Source: Clostridium facile (GTDB lineage Bacteria; Bacillota; Clostridia; Oscillospirales; Ruminococcaceae). From it: DNA of 64,000 nt. Location of the stretch: the NCBI RefSeq assembly GCF_014297275.1, contig NZ_JACOQK010000001.1, positions 1,240,001 to 1,304,000 of the forward strand. The letters are read 5' to 3'. The notes beneath the pieces are model-generated. The model saw only the letters and a program-made list of their open reading frames with translations, did no database searches and was not told the origin of the DNA. Below, one piece after another: positions 9,366-16,973 of this stretch; the stretch's first letter is position 1; each line of letters starts with the position of its first letter. Both the position numbers and the translations under genes were made by a program.

Positions 9366-10961
9366 ATGGAAAAGTTAAAACAAAAAGGAACCCATCACCG
9401 CGGTGAATGGGGCTCTAAGCTTGGCTTGATTTTAGCCATGGCTGGAAACGCGGTGGGATTAGGCAATTTCTGGCGATTCCCACGTATGGCAGCAGAATAT
9501 GGTGGCGGCGCATTTATGATACCATATTTCATCGCTTTAGTAGTTGTTGGTTTGCCGATTATGATTACAGAGTGGCATTTAGGACGTTTTGGCGGACAGC
9601 ATGGCCATGGAACTATCGGACCAATGATCTACTTACAAGCAAGAGAAAAAGTAAAGCCAAAAACTGCTTTAGCAATTGGTACTATCTGTGGTGCATTGGC
9701 ATTTGCTATTCCTGTATTAATCAATTCTTATTATAACCACATTGTAGGTTGGTCCCTCAACTATGCGGTACAATCCTTGTTTAACCAATTAGGACATGGA
9801 GCAGATTTAACAGCTGCATACCAATCGGCAATTTCCAATCCAGTCCAAGCTATTGGCTTCTGGGTAATCGCAGCGTTATTGTTAGCTGTGGCTGCAAGTA
9901 AAGGAATCAAAAAAGGGATTGAAGCCTGGTCTAAAATAATGATGCCAACATTATATATTTTCGGCATTGTATTGGCGTGTTTTGCTTTGTTTACCCAAGC
10001 ACGCCCAGAAACACCTAACTTAACCGCAATTGCAGGGTTAGACTTTTTGTGGCATCCAGATTTCTCTAAAGTAAACTGGAGCGTTATTTTAGCTGCCTGT
10101 GGGCAAATCTTCTTTACTTTATCTTTAGGGATGGGGCTTATCTCAAACTATGCTTCCTTCTTAAAAAAAGACGATGATATTGTCGTATCTTCTATTGCTA
10201 CAGTATCTTTAAATGAATTTGCGGAAGTTGTATTAGCTTCTACCGCAGTAGTCCCTCTCGCCTATGTATTTATGGGAGATGATTTATTGCAAGGTGGAAG
10301 CATTGGTTTCTCGTTTATTTCTCTTCCAAATGCATTTATGAATATGCCATTGGGTAATATTGTAGGTGCTTGTTGGTTCTTCTTGCTATTCTTTGCGGGA
10401 TTTACCTCTGCCTTGGCACTGTTTAACTATCTGGTTACATTTATTGAGGAAGGATTGCATTCTTCTCGTAAAGTTGCCTCTTGGGTTGCCTTTGTTTCAT
10501 TGATTGTAATTGGTATCCCAGTTGTTCTAGAACCAATGTTAAGCAATGGCGCAACTCAAATCTACTTCGAAACCCTGGATTCCTGGGTAGGTAGTTATTT
10601 GGTATTGTTCTTAGGATTTATCGAATTAATTATTGTAGGTTGGTTTGTAAAACCACAAAAAACATTGGAAGGAATTAACTCTGGTGCAAAAGCAAAAGTA
10701 CCTTCTTGGGTTGTTACAGTATTTATTCGTATTATCACACCAGCAATTTTATTACTGGTAATTGTAAATGCAACAATTGAAAACGCCAAAAACGGTTTCT
10801 TCTCTTGGACAGGTATTGTACCAGAAGGTGGGGATCCAGCTATCTATGCTTTATGGACTAATTTAGGCCGTGGTATGATTATTGTCGTATTTATTTTTGG
10901 CTTTATTATGACGCTACGTATGTTACGGAAAACATACCAGCATGAATTATCTAAGCAATAG
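9366..10961 (+). CDS. Neurotransmitter:sodium symporter (NSS/SNF family) transporter
   Basis: A 531-aa polytopic sodium-dependent transporter. The N-terminal signature WGSKLGLILAMAGNAVGLGNFWRFPRMAAEYGGGAF matches the NSS family: the unwound first helix with the sodium-site glycines and GLGN. About 12 membrane helices follow. Bacterial members import amino acids such as methionine, alanine, tryptophan or tyrosine; the substrate here is not determinable. The 47-aa MetS-like peptide encoded directly downstream, whose ribosome binding site overlaps this stop, is typical of the methionine/alanine (MetP-type) subgroup. Confidence 0.93.
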   Translation: MEKLKQKGTHHRGEWGSKLGLILAMAGNAVGLGNFWRFPRMAAEYGGGAFMIPYFIALVVVGLPIMITEWHLGRFGGQHGHGTIGPMIYLQAREKVKPKTALAIGTICGALAFAIPVLINSYYNHIVGWSLNYAVQSLFNQLGHGADLTAAYQSAISNPVQAIGFWVIAALLLAVAASKGIKKGIEAWSKIMMPTLYIFGIVLACFALFTQARPETPNLTAIAGLDFLWHPDFSKVNWSVILAACGQIFFTLSLGMGLISNYASFLKKDDDIVVSSIATVSLNEFAEVVLASTAVVPLAYVFMGDDLLQGGSIGFSFISLPNAFMNMPLGNIVGACWFFLLFFAGFTSALALFNYLVTFIEEGLHSSRKVASWVAFVSLIVIGIPVVLEPMLSNGATQIYFETLDSWVGSYLVLFLGFIELIIVGWFVKPQKTLEGINSGAKAKVPSWVVTVFIRIITPAILLLVIVNATIENAKNGFFSWTGIVPEGGDPAIYALWTNLGRGMIIVVFIFGFIMTLRMLRKTYQHELSKQ

Positions 10962-10973
10962 GAGGTAATAAAT

Positions 10974-11117
10974 ATGCATGTATCGTCCATTATTTTTTTA
11001 ATACTATTTTGGGGCATTATCCTTGCTACCATGGCAATTTCTATTCCAAAAGTAATCCGTGATGACAAAAATAAAGCCACAAAATCAAATCAATCAAAAC
11101 ATGAGGATACCAAATGA
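10974..11117 (+). CDS. MetS-like small subunit of the NSS transporter
   Basis: A 47-aa gene, easily missed because of its size. It starts at ATG 10974 behind GGAGGTAATAA, which overlaps the transporter stop codon, and ends at TGA 11117. The peptide begins MHVSSIIFLILFWGIILATM, a single membrane helix, then has a short charged tail (IRDDKNKATK). In Corynebacterium the MetP transporter needs a small MetS subunit of this size and layout, and NSS genes of many Firmicutes carry the same companion. The role here is inferred from position and shape. Its stop overlaps the next start (ATGA at 11114). Confidence 0.8.
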   Translation: MHVSSIIFLILFWGIILATMAISIPKVIRDDKNKATKSNQSKHEDTK

Positions 11118-11815
11118 ATCCAATCGAATTGTTGAATATTATTGAGGAACTAAATATAAAAATCAAACATTTTGATCTGTTACAGAATAAACGAGATAAA
11201 TTTTGTAAAAAACTAGATCAAATCAAGGCAGATTATCAATCCATTACGATTGATGAACAGTATCAAGAAGTATATGATTCCCTTGTAAATAAAGGAAATG
11301 CTTTGGTAGAAAATTATTTTCGTCCCAGTATGAATGCAAAAACATTAAGTGATACAATTAATCGATATCTTACTTATTTAACTGCAGCATATGGTGATTT
11401 TTCTGGACAAACATCTAAAATCACAGGATTTTATCGTTATTTTCTTTTATGTTCTATTTTAGTGTTGTTGCTTTCTCCGTTTATCCTTTCTCCAATTTTT
11501 GCTTTGGTTTTCCTTTTACCAATTTTTCTGGCCACAAGGGGAATTAAACAACGTTCTAAAACAGGATATATCCTTTCTTTAACGGTTGGCGCAGCAGGAC
11601 TTATTACATCTGCAATGTGGATTAAATATTTATTCTATCTCATTTTAGATTACGCTACAATGTTCCAAAATTTTATAACAGTAAATGCGGCTTTGGGACA
11701 AACTCTATGTCAAATTTTAATTATAGCCCTACCTGTCTTAGGTGTTGTATTATTTGTATTAACTATTTTATTTTTGTTCCGCGCATATAAAGTAAAAGAT
11801 TTATTTGTAGCCTAA
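11114..11815 (+). CDS. Predicted four-helix membrane protein of unknown function
   Basis: 233 aa. Residues 1-105 are soluble and helical (MNPIELLNIIEELNIKIKHF onward). Then come four predicted membrane segments at about 108-127, 130-145, 153-180 and 195-225. No family was recognised. It is translationally coupled to the MetS-like gene (ATGA overlap) and so is the third gene of the NSS operon. It could be an accessory factor of the transporter, or unrelated. A hairpin terminator follows at 11854-11880. Confidence 0.7.
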   Translation: MNPIELLNIIEELNIKIKHFDLLQNKRDKFCKKLDQIKADYQSITIDEQYQEVYDSLVNKGNALVENYFRPSMNAKTLSDTINRYLTYLTAAYGDFSGQTSKITGFYRYFLLCSILVLLLSPFILSPIFALVFLLPIFLATRGIKQRSKTGYILSLTVGAAGLITSAMWIKYLFYLILDYATMFQNFITVNAALGQTLCQILIIALPVLGVVLFVLTILFLFRAYKVKDLFVA

Positions 11816-11853
11816 CGAATAGGAATCGAGTTCTACTAATATTTTTAACCAAT

Positions 11854-11880
11854 AAGGCATAGCTCATTAAGCTATGCCTT
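11854..11880 (+). terminator. Terminator of the NSS operon
   Basis: Stem AAGGCATAGC / GCTATGCCTT with a T-rich tail interrupted by A residues, 38 nt after the last gene. The convergent gene ending at 11933 may use the same hairpin. Confidence 0.75.
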
Positions 11881-11932
11881 AAATTATTTTTATCTTACTA
11901 ATCCATAAAACACCTTAAATCTAGAATTTACA

Positions 11933-12724
11933 TTATGCAAAGAAAAAATTTGCTGTCATATCCAAATAATTTTCTCCACTATACTCCGGATATTGTTTCT
12001 GCATTTCTTTTTTAAACTCTTCTGCACTGTCCGCCATTTGCGCAATAGATTTAAGATTTTCTATATAATCAATTTTAGCCTGCACATCTTTTAAGTCTTC
12101 TGGTGTATAATGGGATGTTAAAATCATTGTATAACCTTTTTCCAAATATTCTTTTAGCTGAGCAATTATAACATCCGCATGGGTTACACCAGCGACAATG
12201 GAGTGGCAATCATGTCCAAGCATATGAGTATATACCAGATTAATTTCCGGAATTTCAATATCAAAGGCTTCTGTTGTTGGATGTATTATAAAATCAATTT
12301 CTCCTATCCTGTTTTTCCCTTCTGTTAATATATTTGTAATACGATGTATAGAGCTATCAAAAATTTCACCAAAAGCATTACTAAATTGATTTATTAAGGC
12401 TTTGCCACCTCCATTCTCAGAGTACTCAATCGCATTTTGTGTTGCATATTTTGGTACATTAGGTAAGAAAGTAGCTCCCGCTCCATGATACGCTATTAAT
12501 ATTCCTACAACTTCCATTCCTTTTAAATAATCTGTAAGTTCCTGATTGTTATCAAAAAAGCAAGGAGATTCGATAATAACCGTTTTTCCTTCTTTTTCAA
12601 TAATAAACACTTCATCATCAATAAAATCATTGGTTTTATAGGCATGTAACTTGATATTTCCAAAATCATAGATATTTACTTCGCCTTTTGTAAGTTTCAC
12701 CAGTGTAAAATTAGTTTTGTTCAT
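11933..12724 (-). CDS. Metallo-beta-lactamase-fold-like protein with degenerate metal motif
   Basis: 263 aa, starting at the ATG of MNKTNFTL because GGAGG sits 8 nt upstream; the earlier in-frame ATG overlaps that site. The strand pattern (VFIIEKEGKTVIIESPCF, VVGILIAYHGAGATFLP, NLVYTHMLGHDCHSIV, MILTSHYTPEDL) follows the MBL fold, but the canonical HxHxDH loop is replaced by YHGAGATF. Only GHDCH and SHY retain ligand-like histidines. Hydrolase activity is therefore uncertain. It is divergent from the HxlR regulator at 12892, which is the usual arrangement for a regulator and its target. Confidence 0.65.
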   Translation of the reverse strand: MNKTNFTLVKLTKGEVNIYDFGNIKLHAYKTNDFIDDEVFIIEKEGKTVIIESPCFFDNNQELTDYLKGMEVVGILIAYHGAGATFLPNVPKYATQNAIEYSENGGGKALINQFSNAFGEIFDSSIHRITNILTEGKNRIGEIDFIIHPTTEAFDIEIPEINLVYTHMLGHDCHSIVAGVTHADVIIAQLKEYLEKGYTMILTSHYTPEDLKDVQAKIDYIENLKSIAQMADSAEEFKKEMQKQYPEYSGENYLDMTANFFFA

Positions 12725-12891
12725 AACAATAACCTCCATATCAATTTAAGGCTTGACTTTTTGCCTCTATAACTTTATAATAAAGCTGTAGTTTAATTTT
12801 GTAAAGTACGCACTTTATTGTGCTATAGTTACCAAAAAGAAACTATTAGAGTTATTTAGATGATAGATCTATTTATTTTTTGGAGGAATTT

Positions 12892-13227
12892 ATGACAGAA
12901 CAAACAGAAAGAAAAGATTTACCAGATTGTCCAGTGGAAACAACTTTAATGTTAATCGGAGATAAATGGAAAGTATTGATTTTACGTGACCTGATGCCAG
13001 GAACAAAACGATTTGGAGAATTAAAAAAATCTTTGGGTAATGTATCCCAAAAAGTGCTGACTGCTCAATTACGGACAATGGAAGCCAATGGGTTAGTAAA
13101 TCGAAAAGTTTATGCCGAAGTGCCACCTAAGGTAGAATATTCCTTGACTGAACTCGGTCAAAGTTTAAAACCAATTTTAGAAGCAATGCAAAATTGGGGA
13201 GAGGAATACAAATCCCATAAAAACTAA
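12892..13227 (+). CDS. HxlR-family winged-helix regulator
   Basis: 111 aa. The start is the ATG of MTEQTERK, 6 nt after GGAGG; an upstream TTG in the same frame lies inside the ribosome binding site. The whole protein is one winged helix-turn-helix with HxlR hallmarks: CPVETTLMLIGDKWKVLILRDL, GTKRFGELKKSL, VSQKVLTAQLRTMEANGLV and KVEYSLTELGQSL. Only one Cys (in DCPVE) is present, the position used for redox or electrophile sensing in HypR/YodB-type members. It probably controls the divergent MBL-like gene across the 167-nt shared promoter region. Confidence 0.92.
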   Translation: MTEQTERKDLPDCPVETTLMLIGDKWKVLILRDLMPGTKRFGELKKSLGNVSQKVLTAQLRTMEANGLVNRKVYAEVPPKVEYSLTELGQSLKPILEAMQNWGEEYKSHKN

Positions 13228-13555
13228 TCATAAAATGGATATAAAGTGTAACATAGTATGTGATTATATCTTTTGTTTTAAAAATAAATTTTTCCTGTTT
13301 TTTGCTTATATCCATAAAGCGTATCGTATTTTTCCTCAATTCTTTAGAGTTAGTTATAAAACAGAGATACTATTGATAAGGCTTATCAATTCTAATAAAA
13401 ATCAAATTTGATAAAAACAGATTTTTTTCATTCGGGTGCTTTTGTATTCTAATATTGTATTTCTTGAAAATAAACTGTTTACTAAATAATTTTTAAAGCG
13501 AATAAACTTTTCTGCCACTAACAGCGCTAAAATTTTATTTAACCAAATCAAAACT

Positions 13556-13836
13556 ACTAGTAAACTAGTGATTTGTTCAGACCCCTGGTAGGGGTATTGA
13601 AAGACGACCATCGCATTCTCCGCTACTGGTAAACTAAATCGGGTTTTCTTTCCGTACCCTTATGAGGAAAGAAAACTGTATGCAAAATTCTCAAATTGCT
13701 TTTTCCGAAATCTTCAATTTCATTCTCAAGCAGAATGAAATTTTCACTGTAAAAGTTTCTTATTTCGCCAAGGTTTTGTTAAGCCTAAAGACAACAAAAA
13801 ACAGGTATCTGAAATATTCAGATACCTGTTTTTTTT
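13556..13836. ncRNA. Candidate structured non-coding RNA (unassigned)
   Basis: Stems seen directly: ACTAG/CTAGT (13556-13569), ACCCC/GGGGT (13581-13595), an 11-bp perfect stem GTTTTCTTTCC/GGAAAGAAAAC (13643-13676) and an 11-bp perfect stem AATTTCATTCT/AGAATGAAATT with a 5-nt loop (13716-13742). A terminator follows. A near-repeat CTACT(A/G)GTAAACTA occurs twice. It does not match what I remember of 6S RNA, tmRNA, RNase P or SRP RNA. Strand unknown; the terminator favours plus. Confidence 0.35.
13801..13836 (+). terminator. Strong terminator, probably bidirectional
   Basis: A 12-13 bp stem ACAGGTATCTGA / TCAGATACCTGT, flanked by six A on the left and eight T on the right. It can end transcripts from the left and also the aldo/keto reductase transcript from the right. 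Confidence 0.85.
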
Positions 13837-13849
13837 AATCATTAAATAA

Positions 13850-14797
13850 CTATTTTGCAAACTCTTCTGGAGTAAACTCCACATTTAAAGTCCCCATAGC
13901 GTCTTTCAACTGAGCAGTAGAATGAACTCCGGTTAATGGACAAACTGGGAAGCCTTGTTGGAAATAGAATCCTAATAATACTTGAGAAATTGATGCGTTA
14001 TGGCGCACTGCAATTCCTTGGATTTTTTTGGCTAACTCCAGATTTGCTGGTGTATAATATGGGCTATCCTGAACTGTTTCAGGACCTTTATTAATTAGTT
14101 TATGGAAGAATCCGCTACAAACACTAAAGTATGGAACCGCAAGTACAGGATAATTCTTATGGAAACGAATCATTTCTTGATCCATAATTGCTAAGGTTGG
14201 ATCTTCTGGTTCGCTCATAGTATCGGATGCAATATTATAGAACATTTCGTTCATTACAAAGCCTCTGTAACCTTTCTGTTTACAATAGGCCATTGCTTCT
14301 TCCATACGGGATACAGACCAGTTGGAGCAACCATAGTAACGAATTTTTCCCTGATTTACAAATTCTTGCATTACTTCGATCAAATCCGCTACAGATTGAT
14401 TGGTATCATCACGATGATACATATAAACATCAATACAGTCCACACGAAGAGCTTTTAGACTCAATTCCAAGTCATGTTCCATATCAGCTTTTGTCATACG
14501 GCTAATGGAAGTATCTTCATGAGGTGGATGCCCTCCTTTGGTAATCAGTACAAAATCATCATGATGGCCACGATGTGCAATCCAATCACCAATAACACGT
14601 TCGGAACGTCCGATTTCTCCTGGAATCCAATCGGAGTAAACGCGGGCGGTATCAATGAGGTTTCCTCCCATTTTAATATATTCTTCCAGAATCGCAAATC
14701 CTTCTTCCCCATCCCAAGCGGTACCTGCATTTACAGTACCTAAACCGATGGGAGAAACAACCAGGTCAGTATCTGGAATTTGAATTTTTCCTATCAT
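13850..14797 (-). CDS. Aldo/keto reductase
   Basis: A 315-aa AKR-superfamily TIM barrel. The catalytic tetrad is visible: Asp and Tyr in NLIDTARVYSDW (about 46-57), Lys in VLITKGGHPP (about 82-91) and His in DVYMYHRDD (about 122-130). The fold continues with KIRYYGCSNWSVSRMEEA and an NADP(H)-binding end (QVLLGFYFQQGFPVCPLTGVHS). Substrate unknown. It lies 44 nt downstream of rhaM on the same strand, so it may act on rhamnose or another sugar; that is inference from position. An AGGAGG ribosome binding site precedes the ATG. Confidence 0.88.
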   Translation of the reverse strand: MIGKIQIPDTDLVVSPIGLGTVNAGTAWDGEEGFAILEEYIKMGGNLIDTARVYSDWIPGEIGRSERVIGDWIAHRGHHDDFVLITKGGHPPHEDTSISRMTKADMEHDLELSLKALRVDCIDVYMYHRDDTNQSVADLIEVMQEFVNQGKIRYYGCSNWSVSRMEEAMAYCKQKGYRGFVMNEMFYNIASDTMSEPEDPTLAIMDQEMIRFHKNYPVLAVPYFSVCSGFFHKLINKGPETVQDSPYYTPANLELAKKIQGIAVRHNASISQVLLGFYFQQGFPVCPLTGVHSTAQLKDAMGTLNVEFTPEEFAK

Positions 14798-14841
14798 AAT
14801 AAAGCCTCCTTATCTGCGTAAAACGCGGGTAAAGCGATAAA

Positions 14842-15156
14842 TTAATCTAAATGGAATACTGGGTGTAAATCAATTGAAACAGGGCTGTTGTCCGGATTTG
14901 TTTCCATAATATCAGCCATAAAATCCCACCATTTTCTACATACAGGGTCATTAGCGCTTTCTGCCCATCTGGCTTCATCTTCTACTTCAATGTAGCCATA
15001 GAGAACTTTGGTATCTTTATCCAGATAGATAGAATAGTTATGGCCACCGTAATTGTGGATCATTTCTTTCATTTCTGGCCACAGTTGGTTATGACGTTTT
15101 TCATACTCAGCTTCTTGTCCTGGGAACAACTGCATTTTAAAACCTTTTCTTACCAT
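14842..15156 (-). CDS. rhaM: L-rhamnose mutarotase
   Basis: Interconverts alpha and beta L-rhamnose so that the isomerase can use it. The 104-aa length equals that of the E. coli enzyme, and near-identical family blocks are present: MVRKGFKMQLFPGQEAEY, RHNQLWPEM, GGHNYSIYLDKDT, CRKWWDFMADIMETNPDNSP and the end HPVFHLD. The conserved His of RHN and the WW pair are intact. It is the first gene of a two-gene unit with the aldo/keto reductase. It fits the several rhamnosidases in this window, although the rest of the rhamnose catabolic pathway is not here. Confidence 0.93.
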   Translation of the reverse strand: MVRKGFKMQLFPGQEAEYEKRHNQLWPEMKEMIHNYGGHNYSIYLDKDTKVLYGYIEVEDEARWAESANDPVCRKWWDFMADIMETNPDNSPVSIDLHPVFHLD

Positions 15157-15620
15157 GTTAACTTCCTCCTATGTGTAAAAAAATCTAATATCGGTTGTTA
15201 ATTATTTATCACAACCGTTTATCACTATTATACCGTACTTTTTTTCGATCTTGAAGGACGTAGTTTGACTAAAAATAGAACGTAATTTTATTTTTTTGAT
15301 TGATTCATTTTCTTCAAGTAAAAAAGTACAAAAACAGGGTAAAACTTCCCTTCTAAAGATTTATTATACTGCAATCACCCCAAAAAATAAAGGTTTATTT
15401 TATTATTTTAGTGGAATAAATTTAAATAATTTTGAATAAATAAAAAAATAAAATAATTGTAAAAATAAATAAAATACATCTTATTTTTCCTACAATATTT
15501 ACAATCCAAATTATTTATTCTATATGATCATAGCATTGTACGAATTACAGAAAACCATTTTTCATAAAAAATAACGCATAAATTCATTTTCTATTCTCGG
15601 TTTTACCATACAAAAACAAT
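15157..15620. other. AT-rich gap, nothing recognised
   Basis: Upstream region of rhaM followed by about 400 nt of very AT-rich sequence without a reading frame carrying a ribosome binding site. No motif was recognised until the bioY terminator. Confidence 0.5.
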
Positions 15621-15657
15621 ATAAAAATCCTGCTGAGCTAATCAGCAGGATTTTTAT
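15621..15657 (-). terminator. Terminator of bioY
   Basis: Perfect stem ATAAAAATCCTGCTGA / TCAGCAGGATTTTTAT with a short loop, immediately downstream of the bioY stop. Confidence 0.88.
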
Positions 15658-15663
15658 AGAATA

Positions 15664-16224
15664 TTATACTGCGGTAGTTTTTTGGGTTGAAGATAAAAAT
15701 CGGGACAGCTGTGGACGCAATACTTTTGCCAAAGAAACCGATAAAACAATTTTTACAATATCCCCTGGAATAAATGGTATCACGCCTGCCCATAACGCTG
15801 CTATCAAATCTAATTTCATAGTATAAGCCAACCATATTGTTCCCAACAAATAACAAGCTAAAGTTCCTAATACCATACCAAGAGATATTTTCCAGACAAT
15901 ATTATTTGAGTGATCTGTAAACCATCCAGTCAGTAAAGCCATCAAGAGGTAGCCCACCATATATCCTCCCGTTGGTCCAGCTATAATGGAGACTCCTCCT
16001 GTAAACTGAGCAAATACTGGAAGTCCTATTGCGCCTATTATCAGATACAACAATACAGCAATAAACCCTTTTTTAGCCCCTAACAAACTGGAGGCAATGT
16101 AAACCCCTAGTGTACCCAATGAGATTGGTACTACACCAGGAATGGGAATAGAAAATGGGGACACTACACAAATAACAGCTGTCATAATAGCGATTACACA
16201 CATTGTTTTTATACTCATTTTCAT
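15664..16224 (-). CDS. bioY: Biotin transporter BioY (S component)
   Basis: A 186-aa membrane protein with six hydrophobic segments and BioY-family blocks: PFSIPIPGVVPISLGTLGVYIA near the N-terminus, GLPVFAQFTGGVSIIAGPTGGYMVGY in the middle, and IPFIPGDIVKIVLSVSLAKVL at the end. BioY is the biotin-binding S component of an ECF transporter. The energising module is not in this window. Regulation is clear: a consensus promoter (TTGACA, 17 nt, TATAAT) and a palindromic BirA-type operator lie between -10 and the start codon. Confidence 0.95.
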   Translation of the reverse strand: MKMSIKTMCVIAIMTAVICVVSPFSIPIPGVVPISLGTLGVYIASSLLGAKKGFIAVLLYLIIGAIGLPVFAQFTGGVSIIAGPTGGYMVGYLLMALLTGWFTDHSNNIVWKISLGMVLGTLACYLLGTIWLAYTMKLDLIAALWAGVIPFIPGDIVKIVLSVSLAKVLRPQLSRFLSSTQKTTAV

Positions 16225-16260
16225 AATTGTAAACTCCTATTTATTTTTAAGTTTACAATT
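16225..16260 (-). promoter_or_regulatory. BirA-type biotin operator
   Basis: Perfect inverted repeat AATTGTAAACT - 14 nt - AGTTTACAATT. The arm sequence (TTGTAAAC/GTTTACAA) and spacing fit the Firmicute biotin-repressor operator. It lies between the -10 and the bioY start and covers the ribosome binding site AGGAG, so bound BirA would block transcription start. Confidence 0.88.
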
Positions 16261-16289
16261 ATTATAACAAAAAGCTTATTCTTTGTCAA
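16261..16289 (-). promoter_or_regulatory. SigA-type promoter of bioY
   Basis: On the minus strand, TTGACA (16284-16289), a 17-nt spacer and TATAAT (16261-16266): a perfect consensus match directly upstream of the biotin operator. Confidence 0.9.
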
Positions 16290-16310
16290 TCTTATTTTAA
16301 TTTGTTATGA

Positions 16311-16346
16311 AAAAAGCATCTGCTTTTCGAAAAGCAGATGCTTTTT
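16311..16346 (-). terminator. Terminator of the cyclophilin gene
   Basis: Perfect stem AAAAAGCATCTGCTTTT / AAAAGCAGATGCTTTTT, located 23 nt past the stop of the minus-strand gene. Confidence 0.85.
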
Positions 16347-16368
16347 ATGTTAACTCTTCATCAACTGA

Positions 16369-16887
16369 TTAGAGAGTTTCTGGTTCTGGATAAGTTTCAC
16401 CAAAAGTTTCTACTGTAACTTTTTCCATTACTTCATCATATAAAGGTTTATCACTAAAATTACGTTGTACTCCTACAATACGTTCTGCTTCTTCCATACC
16501 TTCTATTACTTTCCCAAAAGCAGCATATTGACCATCTAAATGTGGAGCATCTTCTACCATAATAAAAAACTGAGAGCCAGCACTATCTGGATGGGCAGCT
16601 CTTGCCATAGAAATAACACCTTTTGTGTGTTTCAAATTATTCTCAAATCCGTTATAAGAGAACTCTCCTTTAATATGGTATCCTGGTCCTCCTGTACCAA
16701 TGCCGTTTGGATCCCCACCTTGAATCATAAACCCAGGGATAACACGGTGAAAGATAGTACCATTATAAAATCCTTTTTGTACTAACGAGATAAAGTTATT
16801 TACGGTATTTGGTGCGATTTCTGGATACAATTCTACTTTAATTACACCACCATGATTTGTTTCAATTGTTACAATTGGATTGCTCAT
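16369..16887 (-). CDS. Cyclophilin-type peptidyl-prolyl cis-trans isomerase
   Basis: Catalyses proline cis/trans isomerisation in protein folding. 172 aa, starting at the ATG of MSNPIVTIE because GGAGG lies 8 nt upstream; an earlier TTG overlaps that site. All cyclophilin motifs are present: NFISLVQKGFYNGTIFHRVIPGFMIQGGDP (catalytic Arg in FHRV), AAHPDSAGSQFFI, HLDGQYAAFGKVIEGME and a C-terminal KPLYDEVMEKVTVE. There is no signal peptide, so it is cytoplasmic. It is transcribed alone, with its own terminator. Confidence 0.94.
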   Translation of the reverse strand: MSNPIVTIETNHGGVIKVELYPEIAPNTVNNFISLVQKGFYNGTIFHRVIPGFMIQGGDPNGIGTGGPGYHIKGEFSYNGFENNLKHTKGVISMARAAHPDSAGSQFFIMVEDAPHLDGQYAAFGKVIEGMEEAERIVGVQRNFSDKPLYDEVMEKVTVETFGETYPEPETL

Positions 16888-16973
16888 TGCATTTCCTCCA
16901 TTCAATCAATCTATTTAAGATATTTTATCATTATAAAATATTTTTTCCAATTCTTCAACCCTAAAATAGAATT

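Larger units (their letters stand above)
13228..13849. other. 622-nt gap containing a multi-hairpin region
   Basis: No protein gene is convincing. The first 320 nt are AT-rich without signals. From 13556 there are four successive stems, then the terminator at 13801. The multi-hairpin part is listed separately as a candidate RNA. Confidence 0.55.

Noticed and set aside
13556..13836. Assignment of the multi-hairpin region to 6S RNA, tmRNA or RNase P
   Set aside because: No tmRNA ends, no RNase P core and no long single-hairpin form as in 6S RNA. Left as unassigned.
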